Part shown: positions 6,861 through 13,698 of the stretch, piece by piece
Layout: each line of letters opens with the position of its first letter
How positions within the stretch are numbered: position 1 is the stretch's first letter
Assembly: GCA_045612665.1 (NCBI GenBank)
Contig: JAZKZO010000047.1
Location: 1-15,910 of the forward strand
Origin: RGIG2000 sp045612665
Lineage (GTDB): Bacteria > Bacillota > Clostridia > Oscillospirales > CAG-272
DNA: 15,910 bases
Direction of reading: 5' to 3'
Position numbers and translations under genes: made by a program
Notes under the pieces: model-generated
Seen by the model: only the letters and a program-made list of their open reading frames with translations
Database searches by the model: none
Told to the model about the DNA's origin: nothing

Positions 6861-8891
6861 CTAATCCTCATACATTACTGAATCAAATTCGTTATCCTTA
6901 ATTACCTCAAGGCCACCCTCGTCCTCACTCAAAAGCATAGCTTTCTTTCTTGAAATGCGAACGTACTTTCTTATAGGAACGTTTTCTCTGATTGTAGCGT
7001 CCTTGTCAAGCTCAATTTCAATGTCGGCGCTAAGGATATCAACAGAATATGTTTTCGGTACGTCGTACGCCTCGTGCTCGATTCTTACGTAAGCCAAAGA
7101 AAGCGCAATTGCAATACAGCTTATTGCAAGTATTGTTTTTTCCTCGAAAACATACGAGTAGAAGCCTGAAATCAGAACTCCAACAAATGCTGAAAATCCT
7201 GCAAGAGCATTGATTCTGTGAAGGTTGTTAAGCGCCTTTGAAGCGTACGAGAAGCAAAGCCTTGCAAGCACGATTACAAAGGAAACGAACGCGATAAAGC
7301 CTATAATTCCACAGCTTAATATTATTTGTAAATATAGGTTACCGCTATTTATAACGCCCCCTGTGCCGATAATCGACTCATAAGCACGCTCAAAGGCGTC
7401 CTGACCTGCGCCGATTCCGAACGGACGGGCTTTTATAATTTCAAGAACGTTTCTGAAAAGCTGCATACGGTATGCGTGTGAGCCCTCAGGAGTTGCCATA
7501 ACCGAGGAAAGCATATCCTTAGCCTGCTCGGGAAGACCGTAATTCAAAATAAATCCGGTTGCAACACCTACAAGCAAAAGATAAATCGTATTCCTGTGAT
7601 ATGCCAAAAGAAATATGGATATCATTGCGATAGTGCCAATATATCCTACCTTTGAGCAGGTAAGCACAATAGCAGTGATATTTATAAACGAGCAAATTAA
7701 TCCGGTAGCGCGTGCTCTTGCGGTTTTACCCGAGAAGATGAACAAAAGCAGAAATGCAAGGCTAACCATAAGATAAAGCGCAAATGCATCGGGGGAATCA
7801 AACGGACCGCTTGCTTTTTCGTGTATGGTAGCAAACACCTTCATTTTATCCCAGGTAATACCGAATTTTCCAAATGTGAATTGTATAATTCCGATAAGCG
7901 ATGCCACAGTAGATGAAAGACAAATGGCAACTATACAGCGTTTATACCATTCCTTTGAGCGCACGAGATTTGCAACGGTAAAGTAAGACGACATAAGCGC
8001 GGCACAAAGGAGCATTACCTTAATCGATGAGCCAACATCGAATGAAGCAAATCCGCTTGGAATTACTAAAAGTATCAAAATTGATGCCCATAGGTCGATA
8101 AATTCAAACTTAAACGTTCTTTTTCCAACAACGCACTTGATAATGTAGCACGCGGTTACGTAAAGACCCATAATCGACATAACGACAGTCGACGTGAAGG
8201 GCAGTGAAAGAATAACTAATACAATTCCTAACTCGGGAGAAATAAGCGTTTCATATGCGAAAAACAGGATTGCAATTATCGCAAGAGTCCAAAGTGGAGA
8301 AATGAAGTATGAAATCACACTTAAAATCATTCCCGCAAGAAGTGCAATACTTGGCGACGAGTGAGGCTTGTCGTCCTGTGCCTCTCGGTAGTCGTCCTCG
8401 CGAATTCCCAAAAACTTGAATAGCAGTATGTTTGACCATTTTTTGGTGAATAAAACGTATGCAATTGACTTGTTTGACGCCATTAAGGGAAGAGAAATAA
8501 CTCCAAGCACAATTCCCGTTATAAGCCAAGAAAGCGAGGCTTGAATTACAGGCACGTAGCCCTGAGCCAAAAACAATCCACAGCTAAATAGCGCCATTGT
8601 GAAAAGCACAATACCGTAGCTTCTGAGCGACACTCTTAAAAGAAATGCTTGAAGCTTCGGAACAATTCCCACAAAGGGGTTTTTCTCGAGCGCTCTTGCA
8701 ATCGTCTTTTTGGTGCGTCGTCCCGTATCCTTTCTTTTGCTCAATGCCTTAACAAAGCCATCGTTGGTATTCTCGTAGGTCGTAAAGAAATGACCGAAGA
8801 TACCGCCCCTCATGCTGACAAAAAGCCAAGCGCTTATCTTGCTAAATAGAGAGGGAGTGCTTTGCGGTGAGCGATTTTGTCTATTTTCCAA
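6861..8891 (-). CDS. O-antigen ligase / polymerase-like polytopic membrane protein
   Basis: This 676-residue protein has a ~90-residue cytoplasmic N-terminus rich in basic residues, about a dozen hydrophobic segments between 91 and 602, and a soluble acidic C-terminal tail (603-676). The region from about 350 to 545 resembles the Wzy_C/O-antigen ligase superfamily: SGPFDSPDAFALYLM (361-375), a TCSKVGYIG segment (411-419), RMQLFRNVLEIIKARPFGIGAG (475-496) and NSGNLYLQIILSCGIIG (515-531). Such proteins polymerise or transfer undecaprenyl-linked glycans at the outer face of the membrane. The His usual in the HNxYL motif is replaced here by Gly517. The start is TTG at 8891, supported by GGATGTG (close to GGAGGTG) five bases upstream; no in-frame ATG fits better. 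It is 23 nt after trmD. Confidence 0.8.
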   Translation of the reverse strand: MENRQNRSPQSTPSLFSKISAWLFVSMRGGIFGHFFTTYENTNDGFVKALSKRKDTGRRTKKTIARALEKNPFVGIVPKLQAFLLRVSLRSYGIVLFTMALFSCGLFLAQGYVPVIQASLSWLITGIVLGVISLPLMASNKSIAYVLFTKKWSNILLFKFLGIREDDYREAQDDKPHSSPSIALLAGMILSVISYFISPLWTLAIIAILFFAYETLISPELGIVLVILSLPFTSTVVMSIMGLYVTACYIIKCVVGKRTFKFEFIDLWASILILLVIPSGFASFDVGSSIKVMLLCAALMSSYFTVANLVRSKEWYKRCIVAICLSSTVASLIGIIQFTFGKFGITWDKMKVFATIHEKASGPFDSPDAFALYLMVSLAFLLLFIFSGKTARARATGLICSFINITAIVLTCSKVGYIGTIAMISIFLLAYHRNTIYLLLVGVATGFILNYGLPEQAKDMLSSVMATPEGSHAYRMQLFRNVLEIIKARPFGIGAGQDAFERAYESIIGTGGVINSGNLYLQIILSCGIIGFIAFVSFVIVLARLCFSYASKALNNLHRINALAGFSAFVGVLISGFYSYVFEEKTILAISCIAIALSLAYVRIEHEAYDVPKTYSVDILSADIEIELDKDATIRENVPIRKYVRISRKKAMLLSEDEGGLEVIKDNEFDSVMYED

Positions 8892-8914
8892 ATTATCACA
8901 TCCATTAGGTAAAA

Positions 8915-9661
8915 TTAATCGTTTGTTATCCGTTTAGCCCTTTTCTTTTTCTCGGGCTTAGGTGGATGAGCCTCTATATATGCGTCGTATAAATCAGGAC
9001 GGCGCTCCTTAGTTAATTCAAGCGAGCGCTCAAGACGCCACGCATCAATGTTTTGGTGATGCCCCGATAAAAGAACCTCGGGAACCTCTTTTCCTCTGAA
9101 CACAGGGGGACGTGTGTATTGCGGATATTCCAAAAGTCCGCTTGCAATGCTTTCGTCCTCGTGGCATATCTCGTCGGATAAAACTCCGTCTATCAAGCGC
9201 GAAACTGCGTCAACTACAATACAAGCAGGAAGCTCTCCGCCTGTTAGAACGTAATCGCCAATTGAAATTTCCTCGTCAACGATTTCATCAATGACTCTTT
9301 GGTCAATTCCCTCGTAGTGTCCGCAGAGAATAGTCAAATTGTCGTATTCGGATAGCTCCTTTGCAATCGAATGGTTGAAAATTCTACCTCTTGGCGACAT
9401 ATAAATAACCTTTGTTTTGCCCTCGCCCTGCATAGCCTTAACTGCATCAAAGCAATCGCAAATCGGCTGTGTAGCCATAAGCATTCCCTTGCCACCACCA
9501 TATGGTGCATCGTCAACCTTCTTGTGCTTGTTCGTTGTGTAATCTCTTATATTGTGAGTAAAAACCGAGATTATTTGCGCCTTTTGCGCTCTTCCAATTA
9601 TGCTTTCTCCAAGTACGCCCTCAACAAGCTCCGGAAAAAGCGTCAAAATGTCAAATCTCAT
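8915..9661 (-). CDS. trmD: tRNA (guanine-37-N1)-methyltransferase TrmD
   Basis: It methylates N1 of G37 next to the anticodon of tRNAs reading CUN, CCN and CGG-type codons, using S-adenosylmethionine, which prevents +1 frameshifting. The 248 residues contain the SPOUT deep-knot signatures: DAPYGGGKGM (51-60), SPRGRIFN (89-96), CGHYEGIDQR (113-122), SIGDYVLTGGE (133-143) and EYPQYTRPPVFRG (178-190). Asp163 in the segment LSDE is at about the place of the family's catalytic Asp. The tail is short and lysine-rich. Its ATG overlaps the rimM stop as ATGA (9658-9661), so the two are translationally coupled. The common Firmicute partners rpsP before and rplS after are missing. Confidence 0.98.
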   Translation of the reverse strand: MRFDILTLFPELVEGVLGESIIGRAQKAQIISVFTHNIRDYTTNKHKKVDDAPYGGGKGMLMATQPICDCFDAVKAMQGEGKTKVIYMSPRGRIFNHSIAKELSEYDNLTILCGHYEGIDQRVIDEIVDEEISIGDYVLTGGELPACIVVDAVSRLIDGVLSDEICHEDESIASGLLEYPQYTRPPVFRGKEVPEVLLSGHHQNIDAWRLERSLELTKERRPDLYDAYIEAHPPKPEKKKRAKRITND

Positions 9662-10164
9662 TCTATCATTCCCTCAATAGGAGTAATAAGTATTCCTTTA
9701 TCAAGAGATATCTCCTTAACAAATTCCTTGATAGCGGGCACGTATGAAAGAGAACCGCTGTCGCTCTCAATTACGTAAATATCCTGCGCACCGCTGTTGG
9801 TAACATCCTTTAGCTTGCCATATCTTTCGCCCGAATCGGCATCGAAAACGTCAAGCCCCAAAAGGTCAACGATAAAGAAGCTTCCCTTTTCAAGAGGAAC
9901 GTCGTTTCTGTGAGCATACAAGGTCTTTGAGCGAAGCTTGGTCGCACTGTCGGCATCGCAAATCTCGGAAAAGAGAACAAGTGCACCGCTCTTGTAAGGT
10001 GAAATCTTTTTCACCTTTAACGGAGAATAAGCACCGTTCGCTCTCAAATAAAGAGTTTTGATTTTTGCGAAAGCCTCGTATGAGTCGCACATATGATTTA
10101 CGATAAGTCCACCGTTAAGACCGTGTATTCTTATAACGGAGGCGCACTCGAGATATTCCTTCAT
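9658..10164 (-). CDS. rimM: Ribosome maturation factor RimM
   Basis: RimM binds ribosomal protein S19 and assists assembly of the 30S head and 16S rRNA processing. The 168-residue protein has the two usual beta-barrel domains. The N-terminal RimM domain covers about 5-88 (VIRIHGLNGGLIV). The C-terminal PRC-barrel domain covers about 96-168, with DLLGLDVF, the hallmark GAQDIYVI (125-132) and YVPAIKEFV (141-149). GGGAG precedes the ATG. It is the first gene of the six-gene - strand operon and lies directly behind the promoter at 10200-10228. It overlaps trmD by 4 nt. Confidence 0.96.
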   Translation of the reverse strand: MKEYLECASVIRIHGLNGGLIVNHMCDSYEAFAKIKTLYLRANGAYSPLKVKKISPYKSGALVLFSEICDADSATKLRSKTLYAHRNDVPLEKGSFFIVDLLGLDVFDADSGERYGKLKDVTNSGAQDIYVIESDSGSLSYVPAIKEFVKEISLDKGILITPIEGMIE

Positions 10165-10199
10165 TTACTAAATCTCCCAGACATAAATTTCCACCGTAC

Positions 10200-10228
10200 A
10201 TTATACCATAACCGCTAAAAAATATCAA
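10200..10228 (-). promoter_or_regulatory. Sigma-A promoter of the rimM-trmD-...-obg-nfo operon
   Basis: Read on the - strand: TTGATA (10228-10223), a 17-bp spacer and a perfect TATAAT (10205-10200), preceded by TATGG, giving an extended -10. The predicted start is near 10193, leaving about 29 nt before the rimM ATG. It is the only clear promoter upstream of a run of six genes with gaps of 23 nt or less. Confidence 0.88.
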
Positions 10229-10289
10229 GTATTATATAAAAATAATAAATACAAAATATAACAAAAAATAAAAAAATTTAAAAAAACAC

Positions 10290-10318
10290 TTGACAAGCAA
10301 CGCTCGTTGTGCTAAAAT
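10290..10318 (+). promoter_or_regulatory. Strong sigma-A promoter of rpmG-secE-nusG-rplK-rplA
   Basis: Perfect TTGACA (10290-10295), a 17-bp spacer and TAAAAT (10313-10318). A long A/T-rich tract lies immediately upstream, with A7 ending two bases before the hexamer context CTTGACAAG. The same layout is seen at the rRNA promoter near 15713. The spacer contains the inverted repeat CAACG-CT-CGTTG (10298-10309). The start site is expected near 10325. Confidence 0.9.
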
Positions 10319-10324
10319 GCATAT

Positions 10325-10464
10325 ACCTCAAATAGAGAGGTTCTTTTTTTGCGCAATAAATTGGCAAAAATCGAAAGGGCTAAACCTTTCTTGCGAGGGA
10401 GGTACTGCGTGTAACACGCAAATAATGGGGAATGCCCCAAATACAAATGGGAGGTGCCGAAATC
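10325..10464 (+). promoter_or_regulatory. Structured 5' leader of the rpmG operon
   Basis: Four hairpins stand in a row. ACCTC/GAGGT (10325-10341) starts at the predicted first base of the RNA and is followed by CT7 (10343-10350), like a weak terminator. GAAAGG/CCTTTC spans 10373-10390. TGCGTG/CACGCA spans 10406-10420. TGGGG/CCCCA spans 10426-10439. A decoy-like GGGAGGT (10397-10403), identical to the core of the true rpmG ribosome binding site (10449-10456), stands five bases before a GTG-TAA start-stop pair (10409-10414) lying in the third hairpin. I know no named leader family with this layout. The structure is seen by eye, not folded. Confidence 0.55.
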
Positions 10465-10626
10465 ATGGCTAATGAAGCAAGAGTAAAGGTCACATTGGCA
10501 TGCACTGAGTGCAAGCAACGCAATTACGACACAAAGAAAAACAAGAAAAATGATCCTGATAGACTTGAAATGAACAAGTTCTGTCGCTTCTGTCGTAAGC
10601 ACACCTTGCACAAGGAAACTAAGTAA
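10465..10626 (+). CDS. rpmG: 50S ribosomal protein L33
   Basis: A 53-residue zinc-ribbon protein of the large subunit near the E site. Two CxxC pairs (C13/C16 in CTEC and C40/C43 in CRFC) make this the zinc-binding (C+) form. RNYDTKKNKKNDPDRLEMNKFC is the usual core. I place the start at ATG 10465, which has GGGAGGTG eight bases upstream and gives the standard length. An ATG at 10432 in the same frame would add 11 residues but lies inside the leader hairpin without a ribosome binding site. It is the first gene of the secE-nusG-L11-L1 operon, the usual Firmicute order. Confidence 0.96.
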   Translation: MANEARVKVTLACTECKQRNYDTKKNKKNDPDRLEMNKFCRFCRKHTLHKETK

Positions 10627-10636
10627 GGAGGACATT

Positions 10637-10876
10637 ATGGCTGAAAAAGAAAAGAAAGAAAAGAAACCTGGTTTCTTTGCTAGAATCGGTCAAAAGTTCA
10701 AGAATTTGAAGAGCGAAGGCAAGAAAATCACTTGGGCTTCGAAGAAAGCAACATTCAAGAGCTTTTTGGTTGTAGTCGTTGGCGTAGCTGCTATTGCACT
10801 CGTTATCGGTATTGTGGACCTTGGCCTTATGTCACTCTTTAATATGCTCGCAAAGTATATCGACTTTGGTATTTAA
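10637..10876 (+). CDS. secE: Preprotein translocase subunit SecE
   Basis: SecE clamps SecY in the protein-export channel of the cytoplasmic membrane. This 79-residue form has a lysine-rich cytoplasmic N-terminus (1-35), the amphipathic segment KSEGKKITWASKKATFKS (29-46), and one membrane span at about 47-72. One span is normal for Gram-positive SecE. AGGAGG lies upstream of the ATG, 10 nt after rpmG and 15 nt before nusG. Confidence 0.96.
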   Translation: MAEKEKKEKKPGFFARIGQKFKNLKSEGKKITWASKKATFKSFLVVVVGVAAIALVIGIVDLGLMSLFNMLAKYIDFGI

Positions 10877-10891
10877 TTGTGAGGTGCTGGG

Positions 10892-11434
10892 ATGAGTGAT
10901 TTTAACGAGCTTACTGCCGGTCAAAAGTGGTATGTAATCCACACCTACACCGGTCACGAAAACAAGGTAAAGAACACAATCGAAAGAATGATGGCTCCTG
11001 GCGAAAGACTTGAAAATCTCGTCTTCGACGTTAAGGTTCCAACAATTACAAACATAACAACCGACGCTAAAGGCAACGAAAAAGAGGTTGAAGAAAAACT
11101 ATTTCCAAGCTATGTATTCGTAAAGATGATTATCAATGACGAATCGTGGCATATTGTACGCTATATTTCAGGCGTAACGGGCTTCGTTGGCCCAGGATCA
11201 AGACCTACTCCTCTTTCCGATGAGGAAGCCCTTGCAATCGGTGGAGAAGAAAAGGCAAAGGTTGATGCATTTGCAATCGGTGATGAGGTTGAAATTATCG
11301 ACGGTATCCTTGTAGGACACAGCGGTAGAATCAGCGAAATCAACGACGAAACAGGTGAGGTTACAGTTATCGTATCCTCTATCGGTAGAGAAATGCCTGT
11401 CAGCCTTGATGCGAAAGCGATCAAAAAGAAATAA
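10892..11434 (+). CDS. nusG: Transcription termination/antitermination protein NusG
   Basis: NusG binds RNA polymerase and affects pausing, Rho-dependent termination and coupling to ribosomes. The 180-residue protein has the NGN domain at about 10-115 (KWYVIHTYTGHENKVKNTIERM near the start, then FPSYVFVKM and VRYISGVTGFVGPGSRPTPL) and a C-terminal KOW domain at about 125-178 (GDEVEIIDGILVGHSGRISEI). GAGGTG lies upstream of the ATG. It sits between secE and the L1-type leader of rplK in the usual order. Confidence 0.97.
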   Translation: MSDFNELTAGQKWYVIHTYTGHENKVKNTIERMMAPGERLENLVFDVKVPTITNITTDAKGNEKEVEEKLFPSYVFVKMIINDESWHIVRYISGVTGFVGPGSRPTPLSDEEALAIGGEEKAKVDAFAIGDEVEIIDGILVGHSGRISEINDETGEVTVIVSSIGREMPVSLDAKAIKKK

Positions 11435-11470
11435 GATTACGTCGGCGGCGGACATTGCAGTCGCAAATAA

Positions 11471-11509
11471 GTGGGAGAGAGTAAATATGTATGCTCTCGT
11501 GTAAACCAC
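11471..11509 (+). promoter_or_regulatory. Probable L1 ribosomal protein binding site (autoregulatory leader of rplK-rplA)
   Basis: GTGG (11471-11474) can pair with CCAC (11506-11509), and GAGAG (11475-11479) with CTCTC (11494-11498), leaving an asymmetric internal bulge GTGTAAA (11499-11505). This resembles the L1 stalk helix of 23S rRNA, where GGTGGGAG pairs across an unpaired purine-rich strand with ACCACC. L1 is known to repress the L11-L1 message by binding such a mimic. The site is 16 nt before the rplK start and overlaps its approach to the ribosome binding site AGGAGG (11512-11517). Confidence 0.75.
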
Positions 11510-11525
11510 ATAGGAGGAAATAATA

Positions 11526-11951
11526 ATGGCTAAGAAAATTCAGGGTTATATTAAACTTCAAATCCCTGCTGGAAAAGCAACACCACAACCACCTATCGGA
11601 CCTGCTCTCGGTCAGTACGGTGTATCAATTCCTAACTTCACAAAGGAATTCAACGAAAGAACAAAGAATGATATCGGTTACATCATCCCTGTAGTAATTA
11701 CAGTTTATGCTGACCGTTCCTTCACATTCATCACAAAGACTCCACCTGCACCAGTTCTTATTAAGAAGGCTGCTGGAATTGAAACAGCTTCCGCAACTCC
11801 TAACAAGACAAAGGTAGCTAAGCTCACAAAGGAGCAGGTAAAGAAAATCGCTGAGACAAAGATGCCAGACCTCAACGCAGGCTCACTCGAGGCTGCTATG
11901 AGCATGATCGCAGGAACAGCTCGTTCAATGGGCATCACTGTTGAGGAATAA
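11526..11951 (+). CDS. rplK: 50S ribosomal protein L11
   Basis: L11 forms the base of the GTPase-associated stalk with 23S rRNA helices 43 and 44. The 141 residues are the standard length. The N-terminal domain (KLQIPAGKATPQPPIGPALGQYGV, followed by FTKEFNERT) and the rRNA-binding C-terminal domain from about 75 (KTPPAPVLIKKAAG, then TKEQVKKIAETKMPDLNAGSLEAAMSMIAGTARSMGI) are complete. AGGAGG precedes the ATG. Codons are strongly biased, as expected for a highly expressed gene. It is probably controlled by L1 through the leader at 11471-11509. Confidence 0.98.
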   Translation: MAKKIQGYIKLQIPAGKATPQPPIGPALGQYGVSIPNFTKEFNERTKNDIGYIIPVVITVYADRSFTFITKTPPAPVLIKKAAGIETASATPNKTKVAKLTKEQVKKIAETKMPDLNAGSLEAAMSMIAGTARSMGITVEE

Positions 11952-11970
11952 GATAAGGAGGTAACTTAAG

Positions 11971-12663
11971 ATGAAAAAAGGAAAGAAATATATCGCAAGT
12001 GCTGAACTTATCGAATCAGCAAAGCTTTATGATCCCGCTGAAGCTATGAAGCTCGTATGCGAGACATCTAAGGCAAAATTTGATGAAACAATCGAAGTAC
12101 ACGTTCGTTTGGGCGTTGACTCTCGTCATGCTGACCAACAGGTTAGAGGCGCAGTAGTTCTCCCACACGGTACAGGTAAGAAGGTTCGTACCCTCGTATT
12201 CGCTCGTGGCGACAAGGCTAAGGCTGCTGAAGAGGCTGGAGCAGACTATGTAGGTGCTGAAGACTATGTTGAGAAGATTACAAAGGAGAACTGGTTCGAG
12301 TTCGACGTAGTAATCGCAACACCTGATATGATGGGCGTTATCGGTCGTCTTGGTAAGGTTCTTGGTCCTAAGGGACTTATGCCTAACCCAAAGGCTGGTA
12401 CAGTAACAATGGATACCGCTAAGGCTGTAACTGAAGCTAAGGCTGGTAAGATTGAGTACCGTCTTGACAAGACAAACATTATCCACTGCCCAATCGGTAA
12501 GGCTTCATTCGGAGCTGAAAAGATTGAGGAGAACTTTGCAACATTGCTCGGCGCAATCATTAAGGCTAAGCCAGCAGCTGCAAAGGGACAGTATATCAAG
12601 AGCTGCACTGTAGCTTCTACAATGGGCCCTGGTATCAAGGTTAACTCCCTCAAACTCAACTAA
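11971..12663 (+). CDS. rplA: 50S ribosomal protein L1
   Basis: L1 forms the mobile stalk that guides deacylated tRNA out of the E site and also represses its own message. The 230-residue protein shows the usual features: KKYIASAELIESAKLYDPAEAMKLV, the VRLGVDSRHADQQVRGAVVLPHGTGK segment (about 46-70), then MMGVIGRLGKVLGPKGLMPNPKAGTV (about 120-145) and the C-terminal segment containing STMGPGIKVN. AAGGAGGT lies upstream of the ATG, and the gene follows rplK by 19 nt. It is the last gene: a terminator follows within about 30 nt, whereas rplJ-rplL-rpoB usually continues this cluster in Firmicutes. Confidence 0.98.
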   Translation: MKKGKKYIASAELIESAKLYDPAEAMKLVCETSKAKFDETIEVHVRLGVDSRHADQQVRGAVVLPHGTGKKVRTLVFARGDKAKAAEEAGADYVGAEDYVEKITKENWFEFDVVIATPDMMGVIGRLGKVLGPKGLMPNPKAGTVTMDTAKAVTEAKAGKIEYRLDKTNIIHCPIGKASFGAEKIEENFATLLGAIIKAKPAAAKGQYIKSCTVASTMGPGIKVNSLKLN

Positions 12664-12691
12664 TTTGACGAGTTAAAAGCTTATAGAACAC

Positions 12692-12724
12692 AAAAAGAGA
12701 TTTGCAAACGCAAATCTCTTTTTT
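12692..12724. terminator. Bidirectional terminator between rplA and spo0A
   Basis: AAGAGATTTGC (12695-12705) and GCAAATCTCTT (12710-12720) form an 11-bp perfect stem with loop AAAC. T6 follows on the + strand and A5 precedes it, giving U5 on the - strand. It separates the convergent rplA and spo0A transcripts. Confidence 0.93.
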
Positions 12725-12738
12725 CGTTAAGTTTGATT

Positions 12739-13521
12739 TTAGGTAAAAAGCTTGAATTTTAAACGAAGGCTATCGGCAATCATTGCGATAAATTCGGAGT
12801 TTGTCGGCTTTCCGCGAGAATTGTGAATGGTGTATCCGAAATACGAGTTCAAAACGTCAACGTCGCCTCTATCCCAAGCAACCTCAATGGCGTGGCGAAT
12901 AGCTCTTTCAACACGAGAGGTGGTAGTTGAATATTTCTTTGCAACCGATGGATAGAGAATTTTCGTTACCGAATTGATAATTTCACTGTCGGAAATAGTC
13001 ATTAAAATAGCAGTTCTTAAATATTGATATCCTTTAATGTGCGCAGGTACGCCTATTTGATGTATAATTTTTGTAACGTGAGATTCCATATCCTCGCAAG
13101 AATCCAAGGAATCGTTTTTGACATCAATTTTCTTTGGGAGTCTTGCCTCGGCGAGTGTTCTTATATGCTCGCAAAGGCTAGTGAAGTCAAATGGCTTTAA
13201 AAGGCAAATATTTGCGCCGGCGTTTATCGATTCAATGAAAATATGCTGTGCCGGAACTGCCGAAGCAACGATTATCGCGGGAGCAACATCCTTCCCAAAA
13301 TTGATTGCGCGAATGTTCTTTATAAGCCCAATGCCATCAAGTCGAGATAGCCAAAGGTCCGTAATTACAACGTCTGGATGGCCTCTATTGACCTTGACGA
13401 GTGCATCCTCACCGTTGACTGCTTCTTCAATGCTTCTAAAGCCTCTTCTCAAAAGACCTTCTTTTGTTGCAAGTCTTGTTTGTGGGTTTTCGTCCGCAAT
13501 GAGTATTTTTAAATTTTCCAT
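12739..13521 (-). CDS. spo0A: Spo0A, sporulation master response regulator
   Basis: Spo0A is the phosphorelay-controlled regulator that starts sporulation by binding 0A boxes. The 260-residue protein has a receiver domain (1-125) with acidic pocket D10/E11, phosphoacceptor D55 (VVITDLW) and K109 (LLKPFD). Ser87 stands where Thr is common. A linker leads to the DNA-binding domain (about 150-256), which carries IGVPAHIKGYQYLR, the recognition region SRVERAIRHAIEVAWDRG (202-219) and FGYTIHNSRGKPTNSEFIAMIAD. The start is ATG 13521 with AAGGAT upstream. The open frame continues 57 codons further, but that part has no receiver-like sequence and covers the promoter. The usual neighbour spoIVB is not adjacent. 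Control is probably autoregulatory through the 0A box at 13575-13583. Confidence 0.96.
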   Translation of the reverse strand: MENLKILIADENPQTRLATKEGLLRRGFRSIEEAVNGEDALVKVNRGHPDVVITDLWLSRLDGIGLIKNIRAINFGKDVAPAIIVASAVPAQHIFIESINAGANICLLKPFDFTSLCEHIRTLAEARLPKKIDVKNDSLDSCEDMESHVTKIIHQIGVPAHIKGYQYLRTAILMTISDSEIINSVTKILYPSVAKKYSTTTSRVERAIRHAIEVAWDRGDVDVLNSYFGYTIHNSRGKPTNSEFIAMIADSLRLKFKLFT

Positions 13522-13561
13522 ATGTATATCCTTTATATAGATTCTTTTTGCTAGCGTTATT

Positions 13562-13590
13562 ATTTTACTATTAATTTGACAAAAGGTCAA
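13562..13590 (-). promoter_or_regulatory. spo0A promoter with 0A box in the spacer
   Basis: On the - strand: TTGACC (13590-13585), a 17-bp spacer and TAAAAT (13567-13562). The start should be near 13555, about 34 nt before the ATG. The spacer contains TTTGTCAAA (13583-13575), a perfect match to the 0A-box consensus TTTGTCRAA, so Spo0A bound here would compete with polymerase or be positioned to modulate it. Confidence 0.75.
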
Positions 13591-13653
13591 TAAGTCATTG
13601 TGAACAAAAAATAAACCTTTATTTTGTGCAACTTGAACAAATCCGGTTAGATG

Positions 13654-13662
13654 TTTGTCGAA
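13654..13662 (+). promoter_or_regulatory. Second 0A box in the spo0A / DUF2156 divergent region
   Basis: TTTGTCGAA matches the 0A-box consensus TTTGTCRAA exactly. It lies about 65 bp upstream of the -35 of spo0A and about 60 bp upstream of the likely -10 of the DUF2156 gene. It could serve as an activator site for either gene. Confidence 0.6.
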
Positions 13663-13698
13663 TGTACAAAATAACTCAAAATAAAATAACAAAAATAC

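Larger units (their letters stand above)
10165..10464. other. 300-bp divergent control region between rimM and rpmG
   Basis: It holds the rimM promoter (10200-10228), a nearly pure A/T stretch (10230-10289) that can act as an UP element for both directions, the rpmG promoter (10290-10318), and a roughly 140-nt transcribed leader with four hairpins (10325-10464). No protein-coding gene of convincing size is present. Confidence 0.8.

Noticed and set aside
10432..10464. Earlier in-frame start of rpmG
   Set aside because: It would add 11 residues not found in L33 proteins and lies in a hairpin. ATG 10465 has GGGAGGTG at proper distance.
10425..10472. 15-codon ATG leader peptide overlapping the rpmG start
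   Set aside because: There is no ribosome binding site in front of it, and the encoded peptide has no run of regulatory codons.
13522..13692. 57-codon N-terminal extension of spo0A
   Set aside because: The reading frame is open, but the extension precedes a complete receiver domain, covers the promoter and 0A box, and has no ribosome binding site. ATG 13521 has one.
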